Part shown: in pieces, positions 6,036 to 13,113 of the stretch
How positions within the stretch are numbered: position 1 is the stretch's first letter
Layout of the letters: each line of letters begins with the position of its first letter
Assembly (NCBI GenBank): GCA_946222495.1
Contig: CAMICF010000068.1
Span: forward strand, 1-13,113
From: an uncultured Janibacter sp.
Lineage (GTDB): Bacteria > Actinomycetota > Actinomycetes > Actinomycetales > Dermatophilaceae
Reading direction: 5' to 3'
DNA length: 13,113 nucleotides
Program-made: the position numbers and the translations under genes
Notes under the pieces: model-generated
Told to the model about the DNA's origin: nothing
Database searches by the model: none
What the model saw: only the letters and a program-made list of their open reading frames with translations

Positions 6036-6581
6036 GTGACCCTCGCGATCGCTCTTCTCGGCCTGGCCCTGTCGGTCGTCAACATCGCCTGGCAGGTTCG
6101 CCAGCACGCGCTCTCCGGAGCCCGCGTCGAAGTCGAGCTCCTCTGGGGAGTCATGGGGCCGGGGCGTGTGGCGTCGGCGCCCGTGCAGGGCAGCCTCGAG
6201 AGTTTTCGGCACGTAGGTGGGGACACCCCGGTCTTCGTGGTCCGCGGTGCGAACAGTGGCCGATCGCCCGTCGACATCACCGACTTCTCTGTCCAGATGG
6301 AGGGCGGGGGCGGGATCTCTCTCGCCGGCGCGGACCATAACCCGTCGCTGCCGCACCGGCTGGAGCCCGGGTCTTCCGTCTCCTTCGTCGTTCCTTTGGA
6401 CATGGTCGAGTCCTTGATCACCACGTTCTCTGAGGGCACCACGGCCAGGATCCGCGGCGATCTAGGCCTCGCCGTTGGGGGCCAGAAGACCAGCGACTGG
6501 GTGGCGTACTCAGTTGCCGACCATGGACCGCCTGCTCGGGAGCCCCAGCGCCGGCTGCGACGTCAGGCGGGGCGCAGCTGA
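6036..6581 (+). CDS. Small N-terminally membrane-anchored protein
   Basis: This 181-residue protein starts at GTG 6036, the first start codon after an in-frame stop at 6018, with a GGGGG stretch nine bases upstream. Residues 2-18 (TLAIALLGLALSVVNIAW) form one transmembrane helix or signal anchor. The rest is probably a beta-sandwich, with the phrase GANSGRSPVDITDFSVQMEG followed by LPHRLEPGSSVSFVV. I recall this layout, a short anchor followed by a domain with a GRxPV motif, as widespread among uncharacterised actinobacterial proteins. It is expected to sit in the membrane; the side of the soluble domain is not determined. A strong hairpin follows its stop, so it is probably transcribed separately from the ATPase gene downstream. 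Confidence 0.7.
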   Translation: MTLAIALLGLALSVVNIAWQVRQHALSGARVEVELLWGVMGPGRVASAPVQGSLESFRHVGGDTPVFVVRGANSGRSPVDITDFSVQMEGGGGISLAGADHNPSLPHRLEPGSSVSFVVPLDMVESLITTFSEGTTARIRGDLGLAVGGQKTSDWVAYSVADHGPPAREPQRRLRRQAGRS

Positions 6582-6593
6582 CTGAGCCGTCGC

Positions 6594-6623
6594 CTCACGC
6601 TCGCCTCTGCGAGCAGGCGTGAG
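6594..6623 (+). terminator. Hairpin after the membrane-protein gene
   Basis: CTCACGC (6594-6600) pairs with GCGTGAG (6617-6623), and inside it TCGC (6601-6604) pairs with GCGA (6609-6612) around a CTCT loop, leaving a four-base bulge. It begins 13 bases after the TGA at 6579-6581. There is no T-run, which is common for hairpin terminators in GC-rich actinobacteria. Confidence 0.5.
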
Positions 6624-6720
6624 CCCCGGGTGTTGTTCGCCGCGTAGGAGACGATGCTGGGTGTGACGACGTCGAGCTGACCGCGCGGATCCCTCGCGGG
6701 TCGAGAAGGGCAGGGCTGGG

Positions 6721-8481
6721 ATGGGTCAGGAGCTGGTGCTCTCGAAGGACCTCTCGCTGCCCCTGGGCACGGTCACCGAGACGTTCGCGATCATCGCCAA
6801 CCGCGGTGCCGGCAAGTCCTCCACCGCGCGGGTGCTCGCCGAGGAGATCCACGGCGCCGGGCAGCCGGTGATCGTCCTCGACCCCAAGGGCGACTGGTAC
6901 GGCATCCGCTCCTCCAGCACCGGCAGACGCGCCGGTCTGCCGTTCGTCATCCTCGGCGGCGACCACGGCGACATCCCCCTGGCGCCGGAGTCCGGTGGGC
7001 TCGTCGCCGAGACCCTCGTCGCCGCCCGGGCCAGCGCCATCCTCGACCTCTCGGCGCTGTCGAAGACCCGCGCCCGCCGCTTCGCCCAGGACTTCGCCGA
7101 GGCCCTCTACAAGGCCTCTCGCGAGCCGGTGCACGTCGTCATCGACGAGGCCGACGTCCTGGTCCCGCAGCGTGCCTCGGCCGACACGATGCGCCTGCTC
7201 GGGGCGATGGAGGACCTGGCCAAGCGGGGCCGGCACCGGGGCATTGGGCTGACCGTGGCCTCCCAGCGCGCGCAGGACGTCTCCAAGAGCGTGCTGGATC
7301 TCATGGAGACGCTGATCGTGCTGCGGGTGACCGGTCCGAAGAGCCGCAAGGCCGTCATGGACTGGATGGATGACCACACCGACGACCCCGAGCAGATGAA
7401 GACGGTGCTCGGGTCGTTGAAGTCGTTGCGCACCGGGCAGGCGTGGGTCTACTCGCCCGGGTGGCTGCGGTCCCCGGTGCAGCAGGTGCAGGTGCGGCGC
7501 ATCACCACTCTGGACACCCACGCCACCCCCGAGCCCGGCGCGCCACGCCCGGCGCCGGCCGCGACCGCCGCGGTCGACCTCGACGCGCTCGGCGCGCAGA
7601 TGGCCGCCCTGCGAGAGCAGGCCCAGGCCGAGGACCCCAAGGCGTTGCGCGCCCAGGTCGCCCGCCTGACCCGCGAGCTCGAGCACGCCAAGGACCGGGT
7701 CGTCGAGCCCACCGTGATCGAGGTCGTCCCGGCCGCCGTGCTCGACGCGGCCGGGCAGGTCGAGACGGCCGCGGCCGCGGTGCACGCCACCGCCGCCACC
7801 CTGCTTGAGCAGGTCGAGGAGCTTGACCGCGCTCGAGCGGCGCTCACCGCAGCGAGCGCCTCGGCCGGTGCCGGTCAGCCCGTGGCGAGCATGCGCCCGA
7901 GCAGGACCACCCAGCAGCAGCCGGCGCCGGTGGTCGCGCGACCCGCGGCGTCGGTGCGTGAGGCGCCCGCGCCGCGCGGGCAGACCAACGGGCACGACCC
8001 AGGCCTGGGGGAGGGCCTGGTGTTGGGCAAGGCGCACCGGGCGGTGCTGTCCGTGCTGAACACCTACGGTCCGCGCGACGTCGACGTCGTCGCCGTGCTC
8101 GCCGGGTACTCCGCCAAGGGCGGTGGGTACCGCAACGCCCTCGGTGCGCTGCGCACCGCCGGCTACATCGACGGCCGCGGGCAGATCGACCTCACCGACC
8201 TCGGCCGCGAGGTCGCCGGCGACACCGACCCCCTGCCCACCGGTGCCGCGCTGCGCGAGCACTGGAAGCACCAGCCGGCCCTGGGCAAGGCCCACGGGCT
8301 GATCCTCGACGCGCTCGCCCAGGCCCACCCCGGTGACCTCTCGGTCGACGAGCTCGCCGAGGCCACCGGGTACCAGGCCGCCGGCGGCGGGTTCCGCAAC
8401 GCTCTGGGCCGGCTGCGCACCTTGCACCTCATCTACGGCCGCGGCCGCGTGGCCCTGGCCGACGAGCTCGCCGGGACGTGA
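6721..8481 (+). CDS. HerA/DUF87-like ATPase with duplicated C-terminal winged helices
   Basis: This 586-residue protein is an ATPase of the HerA/FtsK-like (DUF87) group, whose members form rings that move along DNA. The Walker A motif is IIANRGAGKSS (Lys32). Walker B is VVIDEADVLVP (Asp142, Glu143). The stretch GIGLTVASQRAQDVSKSVLD and LIVLRVTGPKSRKAVMDWM matches the HerA-type core, which ends near residue 265. Residues 290-420 are an Ala-rich, partly coiled-coil linker. The C-terminus has two similar units near 436-500 (LGKAHRAVLSVL to GGGYRNALGALRTAGYIDGR) and 521-583 (LGKAHGLILDAL to GGGFRNALGRLRTLHLIYGR), probably winged helices. The start is ATG 6721, with AGGGCTGGG just upstream. HerA proteins act in DNA end processing, in plasmid or integrative-element biology, and in defence systems with a partner nuclease. 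No NurA, Sir2 or nuclease partner is adjacent, so its role here is unknown. Confidence 0.85.
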   Translation: MGQELVLSKDLSLPLGTVTETFAIIANRGAGKSSTARVLAEEIHGAGQPVIVLDPKGDWYGIRSSSTGRRAGLPFVILGGDHGDIPLAPESGGLVAETLVAARASAILDLSALSKTRARRFAQDFAEALYKASREPVHVVIDEADVLVPQRASADTMRLLGAMEDLAKRGRHRGIGLTVASQRAQDVSKSVLDLMETLIVLRVTGPKSRKAVMDWMDDHTDDPEQMKTVLGSLKSLRTGQAWVYSPGWLRSPVQQVQVRRITTLDTHATPEPGAPRPAPAATAAVDLDALGAQMAALREQAQAEDPKALRAQVARLTRELEHAKDRVVEPTVIEVVPAAVLDAAGQVETAAAAVHATAATLLEQVEELDRARAALTAASASAGAGQPVASMRPSRTTQQQPAPVVARPAASVREAPAPRGQTNGHDPGLGEGLVLGKAHRAVLSVLNTYGPRDVDVVAVLAGYSAKGGGYRNALGALRTAGYIDGRGQIDLTDLGREVAGDTDPLPTGAALREHWKHQPALGKAHGLILDALAQAHPGDLSVDELAEATGYQAAGGGFRNALGRLRTLHLIYGRGRVALADELAGT

Positions 8482-8793
8482 GACGGGGCTGGTCAGCTGC
8501 ACCCGCCGGCGGGATCGACGAACGCCAGGTACATCGCCCACGCCACACGAGCAGCCCGGACGACAGCAGGTGCGTGCCTGACGCCCCAGGCCAAGATCCG
8601 ACCGGTGCGGGCCCGCTCGGTGCGTGCGTGACGGGGGGTGTAGCTGCGTGACATGGCTTGCCTGTTCTGTGCCGGCCCGCTCTGCCTGCGGGCGCCTCAC
8701 GTCTTCGGGCGCGGGGAGGCTGATCTGACAGGGCTCGACGCCCGGCCGGTGAGGCAGGCTCGCTGGACCCCCAGCCGTGGGTAGCGTCGGCCC
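8482..8793. other. 312 bp intergenic region with short direct repeats
   Basis: I see no convincing gene here. GGTGCGTGC(C/G)TGACG occurs twice, at 8569-8583 and 8619-8633, differing at one base and 50 bases apart, and TGCGTGAC recurs near 8644-8651. A short hairpin, GCCCGC (8675-8680) with GCGGGC (8688-8693), lies further downstream. The region is the expected promoter and operator area for the zinc-finger gene at 8794. No reliable promoter box was identified. Confidence 0.45.
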
Positions 8794-9999
8794 GTGGCCC
8801 GCTACACGCTCCGGGAGGCGCTGGCGCCGTACTGGTACGAGCAGCTGGTGGGCAGGGGCCTGCCCGAGGACCCGACCCCGCAGCAGGTCGCGATGTGGCA
8901 GACCAGCCGGCGCGCTCGCCCGGGCCCACGCCCCCAGGTCATCGAGGCGATCGAGCTGCGGGCCGGCGGGCAGAGCGTGCTGGAGATCGAACGCTCGCTA
9001 GGGCTGTCGCACAGCAGCGTCACCACCGGGCTGCGGGCCGGCACGGCCGCGCTCCTCGAGCCCTGGCTGGGTGACGTCCCGGCCTGGAAGACCGGCCTCG
9101 ACGAGGGCCGCGACCTCGAGGAGATCGCCGAGCTCTACGGGGTGCCGGCGCACCTGGCCCGGGTCGCGCTGGCCGGGTGGCCACCTTCGCCGGCGCCGGC
9201 GACAGCCGCCGACGTCAAGGACGAGGCGCTGCGCCTGTGGCGGTCAGGCGCCGAACTTCCCCAGATCGCCGACGAGGTCGGGGTACCCCGGCCAAGGCTG
9301 CGCACCTGGGTGGGGGATGGGGCGCTGCGCCTGACCCCGGCGCGGCTCGAGGGGGACAGGGTCACCGAGGCACTGGGCTGGTCCCCGGCCCTGTTCAAGA
9401 AGCACCGCGCGGGCGGTCTCCTCCCGCCCCCCGACGGCATCCGAGCCGGCCGGAGACCCTGGTGGTGGAAGGCCACCCTCGACCGGTTCGCCCGGCAGAC
9501 CCTCACGCACCGCTGCCCGCAGTGCTCGGCCGGGTTCCCCAGCGCGAAGGGGCTGTCGATGCACCGCACGTCCATCCACGGCCGGCCTCCGGTCCCGCCG
9601 TTGAGCAGCGAACTCGAGCAGCAGGCCCAGCGGATCTGGCGCGAAGGTGCACCCCTCGCCGACATCGCCGCCGGCGTCGCCGTCCCCTTGACGCAGCTCA
9701 CCGCCTGGATCAACGCCGGCGAGCTGCAGCTGACCCCGCGCCGGCTGCACCGCCGCGACCTGCTCGCCCGGTTCGGGTGGCCGCCGACCATGGTGCACAC
9801 CTACCAGCGCGAGGGAGTGCTCCCCGCTCCCGACGGCGACCGCGCGACGGGACACCCACAGGCATGGTGGTGGGAGCACACCATCGACGCACTTGAGCGC
9901 GAGGTGATGACCCACCGCTGCCCGACGTGCGGAGCGCTCTACGCCGGCCCCTACGGCCTGCACATCCACCGACGCAGGCACGCCCCGCACCGGCCGTGA
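8794..9999 (+). CDS. Tandem HTH / AlpA-like / C2H2 zinc-finger DNA-binding protein
   Basis: This is a 401-residue protein probably dedicated to DNA binding. Residues 46-90 hold an HTH (SVLEIERSLGLSHSSVTTGL). Two similar modules follow. Module one, about 140-262, has an HTH (LPQIADEVGVPRPRLRTWVG), an AlpA/excisionase-like winged part (LGWSPALFKKHRAGGLLPPP, then PWWWKATLDRF) and a C2H2 finger with Cys241, Cys244, His257 and His262. Module two, about 272-396, repeats this: HTH (LADIAAGVAVPLTQLTAWIN), winged part (FGWPPTMVHTYQREGVLPAP, then AWWWEHTIDAL) and a finger with Cys376, Cys379, His392 and His396. Finger spacing, C-x2-C-x12-H-x3/4-H, is that of classical C2H2 fingers, which are unusual in bacteria. 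The start is GTG 8794; no strong ribosome binding site is visible. It may regulate genes of the element, including its own, but no target is shown. Confidence 0.8.
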   Translation: MARYTLREALAPYWYEQLVGRGLPEDPTPQQVAMWQTSRRARPGPRPQVIEAIELRAGGQSVLEIERSLGLSHSSVTTGLRAGTAALLEPWLGDVPAWKTGLDEGRDLEEIAELYGVPAHLARVALAGWPPSPAPATAADVKDEALRLWRSGAELPQIADEVGVPRPRLRTWVGDGALRLTPARLEGDRVTEALGWSPALFKKHRAGGLLPPPDGIRAGRRPWWWKATLDRFARQTLTHRCPQCSAGFPSAKGLSMHRTSIHGRPPVPPLSSELEQQAQRIWREGAPLADIAAGVAVPLTQLTAWINAGELQLTPRRLHRRDLLARFGWPPTMVHTYQREGVLPAPDGDRATGHPQAWWWEHTIDALEREVMTHRCPTCGALYAGPYGLHIHRRRHAPHRP

Positions 10000-10009
10000 C
10001 CGTGCGGGG
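9983..10009. terminator. Bidirectional hairpin between convergent genes
   Basis: CCCCGCAC (9983-9990) pairs perfectly with GTGCGGGG (10002-10009) around an 11-base loop. It overlaps the stop codon of the zinc-finger gene and lies a few bases beyond the stop of the minus-strand gene at 10016, so it can serve both transcripts. Confidence 0.6.
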
Positions 10010-10015
10010 TTCGCG

Positions 10016-11209
10016 TCAGAGGCGGTCTTCGAGCTGCAGCAGGTAGTAGAGGCCGTGACTACGGGCAGAGTGACGGCGAGCCTGGGCATCCTTGAGGGCT
10101 TGGGCGGTGGCCCGTCCGGCGGCCGTCGTCACCGCGGTGAATGCCCCTGCAGCCGTCCAGAGGTCAGTCGGAAGCACGCCGGCGTGCAGCGCACCACCGC
10201 CGAGCGTCAGGGCTCCCCACGAGCCCTTGTCCGACGCCGCTGCCAGACCTGCCTCTCGAGCGAGGCGGGTCTTGGACAGGTCGCGGCGAAGGTCGTGCAT
10301 CGCCGGGTCGACGGTGTCGCGCCACAGATCGGAGATCTCGCTAGCTCGCCCCGGGTCCAACGGCCCGCTGTTGATCTCCTTCTCCAGGGTGCCCAGATGG
10401 CCGCGGTACCGCCGCCGCGACTCGTCGAGCTCTGCGCGGGCCTCGAGGATCGAAGAGACAGGTGCATCGGGGAACGCCGGCAGGTGGTGGATCAGACCGG
10501 TGCCCAGGCTCGAGCGCCCCGCCCGGTCCAACGCGAGGTCCGATGCAGAGAGGGAACCGTTACCGGCCAGAGCGGAGGCCAGGTCGGCCATGGCCTCGTC
10601 GAGGAGCACATGCTTGGACGAGGAGGTCAGCAGATCTGTCAGCAGGGTGGTGAACCGATCGGTGAGGACCGCGTCGGTGTCGTCGAGGTCGATCCTGGTC
10701 TCGACCAAGGTGAGGACCCCGGCCTCGATGGCCTGCTCCAGCTCGTACGCACCCGTCCTCTCGATGAGCTCGTCGAGGTCGGTCATGTTGGCCACCTCCT
10801 TGCGGGCCTGGTCGATGCGCCAGGCGTCCTCTGCAGGCAGCTTGCGCACCATCGACCGGGGGATGGACAGCAGCTCGTGGAGGTCTCGCAGGCTCTGTCG
10901 GGCCTGGGCCGACGTCTCGCCCGGGATGAAGCCGTCGAGCATCGTGTCTCCGCAGCTGATGAGAAACTCGAGCGTCGCCAGAGGGTCCCGGGAGCCGAAG
11001 CCTCCGGCAGTCGAGCTGGCAAGCGTCGCCATCGGGGAGCAGAGCTCGACGGTGTCGGCGTAGAGCAGGGCCGAGCGCACCAACCGCAGGTCGTTGCGCA
11101 GCTCCTGCTCGTACTCAACCTGATCCTCGGGCAGGGTCGCGACCACAAGATGCAGGCCGTTCTCTCGCGAGGTGCGGCGCTCTGCCTTGGCGCGTGACTT
11201 CCTACCCAT
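10016..11209 (-). CDS. Unrecognised 397-residue protein with a basic N-terminus
   Basis: I do not recognise this family. I chose the ATG at 11209 (MGRKSRAKAERR); a GTG two codons earlier is equally possible, and the frame stays open further upstream without a better start. The basic N-terminus is followed by GLHLVVATLPEDQVEYEQEL and RNDLRLVRSALLYADTVELC, probably an alternating strand and helix domain. The middle is helical and acidic (MTDLDELIERTGAYELEQAI, TRIDLDDTDAVLTDRFTTLL). Near the C-terminus a glycine-rich hydrophobic segment (LTLGGGALHAGVLPTDLWTA) precedes a basic helix and the ending GLYYLLQLEDRL. No nuclease, ATPase or transferase motif is evident. It is divergent from the AAA ATPase gene across an AT-rich region and convergent with the zinc-finger gene. 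Confidence 0.75.
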   Translation of the reverse strand: MGRKSRAKAERRTSRENGLHLVVATLPEDQVEYEQELRNDLRLVRSALLYADTVELCSPMATLASSTAGGFGSRDPLATLEFLISCGDTMLDGFIPGETSAQARQSLRDLHELLSIPRSMVRKLPAEDAWRIDQARKEVANMTDLDELIERTGAYELEQAIEAGVLTLVETRIDLDDTDAVLTDRFTTLLTDLLTSSSKHVLLDEAMADLASALAGNGSLSASDLALDRAGRSSLGTGLIHHLPAFPDAPVSSILEARAELDESRRRYRGHLGTLEKEINSGPLDPGRASEISDLWRDTVDPAMHDLRRDLSKTRLAREAGLAAASDKGSWGALTLGGGALHAGVLPTDLWTAAGAFTAVTTAAGRATAQALKDAQARRHSARSHGLYYLLQLEDRL

Positions 11210-11320
11210 GCCCACATGATGGCGGCCGGCGGAGACAACACCGCGCTCCTGCGGGACCACGTGCCGGCGCCAACGACATCGGTCACGTGATCGCGGATCC
11301 GGTGCCCTTGCTCGGTGGAG

Positions 11321-11380
11321 AGAAAATCTGGAGAATTATGTGGCGTTATATGAAGTGGATATACCAAGACATAAAACAGT
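11321..11380. promoter_or_regulatory. AT-rich island upstream of the AAA ATPase gene
   Basis: Forty of these sixty bases are A or T, in a window that is otherwise strongly GC-rich. The island lies between the divergent genes at 11209 (minus) and 11397 (plus). It contains -10-like words such as TTATAT (11346-11351) and GATATA (11358-11363), but no convincing -35 partner at the right distance. It is a likely promoter or binding region for one or both genes. Confidence 0.45.
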
Positions 11381-11396
11381 AGGAGACGTGGGGTGA

Positions 11397-12575
11397 GTGA
11401 TGGACCCGTTGACCAACCCGTACGCCCCAGGCGCCGGCAGGCCGCCGGCTGCGCTCGTCGGGCGTGACCACCAGCAGCAGGCATGGAAGGTGGCACTGGC
11501 CCGGCTCGCAGCTGGCCGCACCGACCGCTCGATGGTGCTCTACGGACTGCGCGGCGTCGGCAAGACGGTCCTGCTCACCGACCTGACCACCACCGCCGAA
11601 GACGCCGGCTGGGTCGTGGGACACCTCGAAGCCGGGACCGGCAAGACCCTGCGCGAGATGCTCGGCGAAGCGCTGCAGCTGCCCCTGAGCGACCTGGCGC
11701 GACCCTCGGCCGGCACGAAGATCCGCGCCGCCTTGAAGACCTTCCTGTCCTTCAAGGCCTCGGTCACCTCCGAGGGCGTGTGGACCTTCGGCCTGGACCT
11801 CGACGCGGACGCCGGCGGCGGCGCCGACAGCGGACAGCTCGACCTCGACCTGAGCAAGGTCGTGCGCGACATCAGCGCCGCGATGACCGAGACCGGTACC
11901 GGTCTGGCGCTGATGATCGACGAGGCCCAGGACCTCAGCACCGAGGAGCTCACCGCGCTGTGCGCGATCGCGCACATGGCATCTCAGCGCAGCTGGCCGT
12001 TCCTGCTCGCCCTGGCCGGCCTGCCCAGCCTGCCGGTGCAGCTCGGCGAGGCGAAGTCCTACGCCGAGCGGCTCTTCGGGTATCACGAGGTCCGCGAGCT
12101 CCAGGGCCACGACGCCCGAGCGGCGATCACCGACCCGGCGAGCGACCAGGGGGTCTCCTGGGACGAGGACGCCGTCATGCGGGTGATCACCGAGACCGGC
12201 GGGTACCCCTACTTCCTGCAGGAGTACGGCCAGGCGTGCTGGGAGGTGGCCGAGGACGGCACCGGGACGATCACCCACACCGACGCCCGGGTCGGCAGCG
12301 CCGATGCGCTGCGCACCCTCGACACCGGCTTCTTCCGGGTGCGGTGGGAGCGCGCCACGCCCAAGGAGCGCGAGTACCTCGAGGCCATGGCCCAGGACGG
12401 CGACGCCTGGAGCAGCTCGGGTCAGGTCGCCTCCCGTCTGGGCAAGAAGGCCACCGCGCTGGGACCGACCCGCGCCAACCTCATCGCCAAGGGCCTGGTC
12501 TACGCGCCCGAGCACGGCAAGATCGCCTTCACCGTCCCGAAGATGGCCGACTTCATCGCCCGTCAGCCGAGGTGA
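11397..12575 (+). CDS. AAA ATPase with C-terminal winged helix
   Basis: This 392-residue protein is an AAA-type ATPase of the kind found alone in many bacterial genomes, distantly like archaeal ATPase/Orc1 proteins. It opens with NPYAPGAGRPPAALVGRD, a typical entry to this family. Walker A is LYGLRGVGKTVLL (Lys56). Walker B is LALMIDEAQDLS (Asp175, Glu176). The phrase AKSYAERLFGYHEVRELQGH and then TETGGYPYFLQEYGQACWEV continue the ATPase lid region. Residues 315-390 (RATPKEREYLEAMAQ to GLVYAPEHGKIAFTV) look like a winged helix. AGGAG at 11381-11385 is the ribosome binding site, 11 bases before GTG 11397 and 14 before ATG 11400, so either start is possible. It probably couples ATP use to DNA binding. 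Its partner and biological role are unknown; a hairpin follows the stop. Confidence 0.85.
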   Translation: MMDPLTNPYAPGAGRPPAALVGRDHQQQAWKVALARLAAGRTDRSMVLYGLRGVGKTVLLTDLTTTAEDAGWVVGHLEAGTGKTLREMLGEALQLPLSDLARPSAGTKIRAALKTFLSFKASVTSEGVWTFGLDLDADAGGGADSGQLDLDLSKVVRDISAAMTETGTGLALMIDEAQDLSTEELTALCAIAHMASQRSWPFLLALAGLPSLPVQLGEAKSYAERLFGYHEVRELQGHDARAAITDPASDQGVSWDEDAVMRVITETGGYPYFLQEYGQACWEVAEDGTGTITHTDARVGSADALRTLDTGFFRVRWERATPKEREYLEAMAQDGDAWSSSGQVASRLGKKATALGPTRANLIAKGLVYAPEHGKIAFTVPKMADFIARQPR

Positions 12576-12576
12576 C

Positions 12577-12605
12577 CTTCGGGCTCGTCGAGAGTGCCGG
12601 CGAAG
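12577..12605 (+). terminator. Possible hairpin after the AAA ATPase gene
   Basis: CTTCGGGC (12577-12584) can pair with GCC (12596-12598) and CGAAG (12601-12605), leaving a two-base bulge and an 11-base loop. It begins one base after the stop codon. The stem is modest and has no T-run. Confidence 0.3.
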
Positions 12606-12733
12606 CCCCCGCATGATCCTCGCGGCGCGCGACAGCCCCCGATCGGGTCTGACTCCACGGGCCCCAGCGCGCCTCGGCCGCGGCAGGCATCTCGACGCGC
12701 AGGGATTCACCCTTGAAGAGTCACCTCGACCGT

Positions 12734-12760
12734 CGGCCAGCCCGCGCGAAGCGCTGGCCG
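12734..12760 (+). terminator. Perfect 8 bp hairpin upstream of the membrane-protein gene
   Basis: CGGCCAGC (12734-12741) pairs with GCTGGCCG (12753-12760) around an 11-base loop. It lies about 160 bases after the AAA gene and 72 before the ATG at 12832. It could be a terminator for upstream transcripts or part of the leader of the next gene; the sequence does not decide. Confidence 0.35.
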
Positions 12761-12831
12761 GCCGGGGTTGTCACGGGCGGGGAGTACACAGGTGCCAGAA
12801 GAGAAGTCGAACCGACGAAGGGGAATGAGTG

Positions 12832-13113
12832 ATGAACGCACTGACGATGCGGATGATCGGGCTGGGGCTCTTCGGGATCTCCTGGCTGACGCTGGTGGTC
12901 TCGACGGTGGTGAGCGCCGTCGACGCCTTCGGTGCGCCGGCGCTGCTGCGCGAGGCCCCGGGCGTGCTGGTCGTGACGCTGCTGTGGGCAGGGCTGGGCC
13001 TGTGCCTCGGGCTCTCCGTGGGTCTGCGGTCCGTGGCGCCGCTGGCGTGCGTGGCGATGGGAGTCGTCTCCGCTCCGCTCGCTGCCCTGGGGGTCTTTGG
13101 CCCTGTGGGGGTG
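12832..13113 (+). CDS. Multi-pass membrane protein, 3' end outside the window
   Basis: The first 94 residues of this protein are in the window. They show about three hydrophobic helices: MIGLGLFGISWLTLVVSTVV, then APGVLVVTLLWAGLGLCLGL, then PLACVAMGVVSAPLAALGVF. The hydrophobic pattern in this frame supports a real gene over the overlapping charged reading from ATG 12825. GAAGGGGA ends eight bases before the ATG at 12832 and is a reasonable ribosome binding site. No family can be named from this part. It is expected to lie in the cytoplasmic membrane. Confidence 0.65.
   Translation, partial: MNALTMRMIGLGLFGISWLTLVVSTVVSAVDAFGAPALLREAPGVLVVTLLWAGLGLCLGLSVGLRSVAPLACVAMGVVSAPLAALGVFGPVGV

Noticed and set aside
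6595..8700. Minus-strand open frame of 701 codons antisense to the HerA-like gene
   Set aside because: The opposite strand encodes a protein with clear Walker motifs. Long antisense frames are expected in GC-rich coding DNA, and this one has repetitive Gly/Val/Leu composition without motifs.
11346..12710. Minus-strand open frame of 454 codons antisense to the AAA ATPase gene
   Set aside because: Same reason: it mirrors a well-supported gene and has shadow-like composition.
12304..12828. Plus-strand open frame overlapping the end of the AAA gene
   Set aside because: It is in another frame of the ATPase gene for most of its length and is rich in Arg, Pro and Ser, as expected of a shadow frame.

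Overview
The window is GC-rich DNA with frequent GTG starts, strong G/C bias at third codon positions and several tightly coupled genes. This points to an actinomycete (Actinomycetota); I cannot name a genus. There are no tRNA, rRNA or clear housekeeping genes. The content (multi-HTH proteins, zinc-finger proteins, a TnpB-type nuclease, an orphan CRISPR array, a HerA-like ATPase, an AAA ATPase and several unrecognised genes) fits an accessory region such as an integrated plasmid, integrative element or decayed prophage.

Layout. (1) 1-1728: three plus-strand genes, closely spaced or overlapping: a small Cys-containing protein, a zinc-ribbon-like protein and a protein with three HTH units. (2) 1746-3320: a full TnpB/Cas12-superfamily RNA-guided nuclease with all RuvC and zinc-finger residues intact but a disturbed N-terminus. 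(3) 3337-3660: six degenerate 28-30 bp repeats with mostly 32 bp spacers. Their architecture is that of a type I-E array, not of a typical type V array. The first repeat starts 16 bases after the nuclease stop codon, and the last repeat runs straight into the remnant of a small membrane-protein gene. (4) 5672-3850, minus strand: a coupled two-gene operon of unknown function. (5) 6036-6581: a small membrane-anchored protein, followed by a hairpin. (6) 6721-8481: a HerA/DUF87-type ATPase with a duplicated C-terminal winged-helix unit. (7) 8794-9999: a DNA-binding protein made of two tandem HTH + AlpA-like + C2H2-finger modules. It is convergent with (8) an unrecognised protein at 11209-10016, with a shared hairpin between them. 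(9) 11397-12575: an AAA ATPase with a winged-helix C-terminus, preceded by an AT-rich island. (10) 12832-end: the start of a multi-pass membrane protein.

The most notable feature is the junction of the TnpB/Cas12-like gene with the I-E-like array. No I-E cas genes, cas1/cas2 or TnpA are present in the window. The simplest reading is that a TnpB element landed at, or recombined with, the leader end of an orphan I-E array. The more exciting reading is that a TnpB-like nuclease has captured a CRISPR array, an early step towards a type V system. The geometry matters: the region where TnpB guide-RNA scaffolds normally end is immediately followed by repeat 1. The sequence alone does not decide between the two readings.
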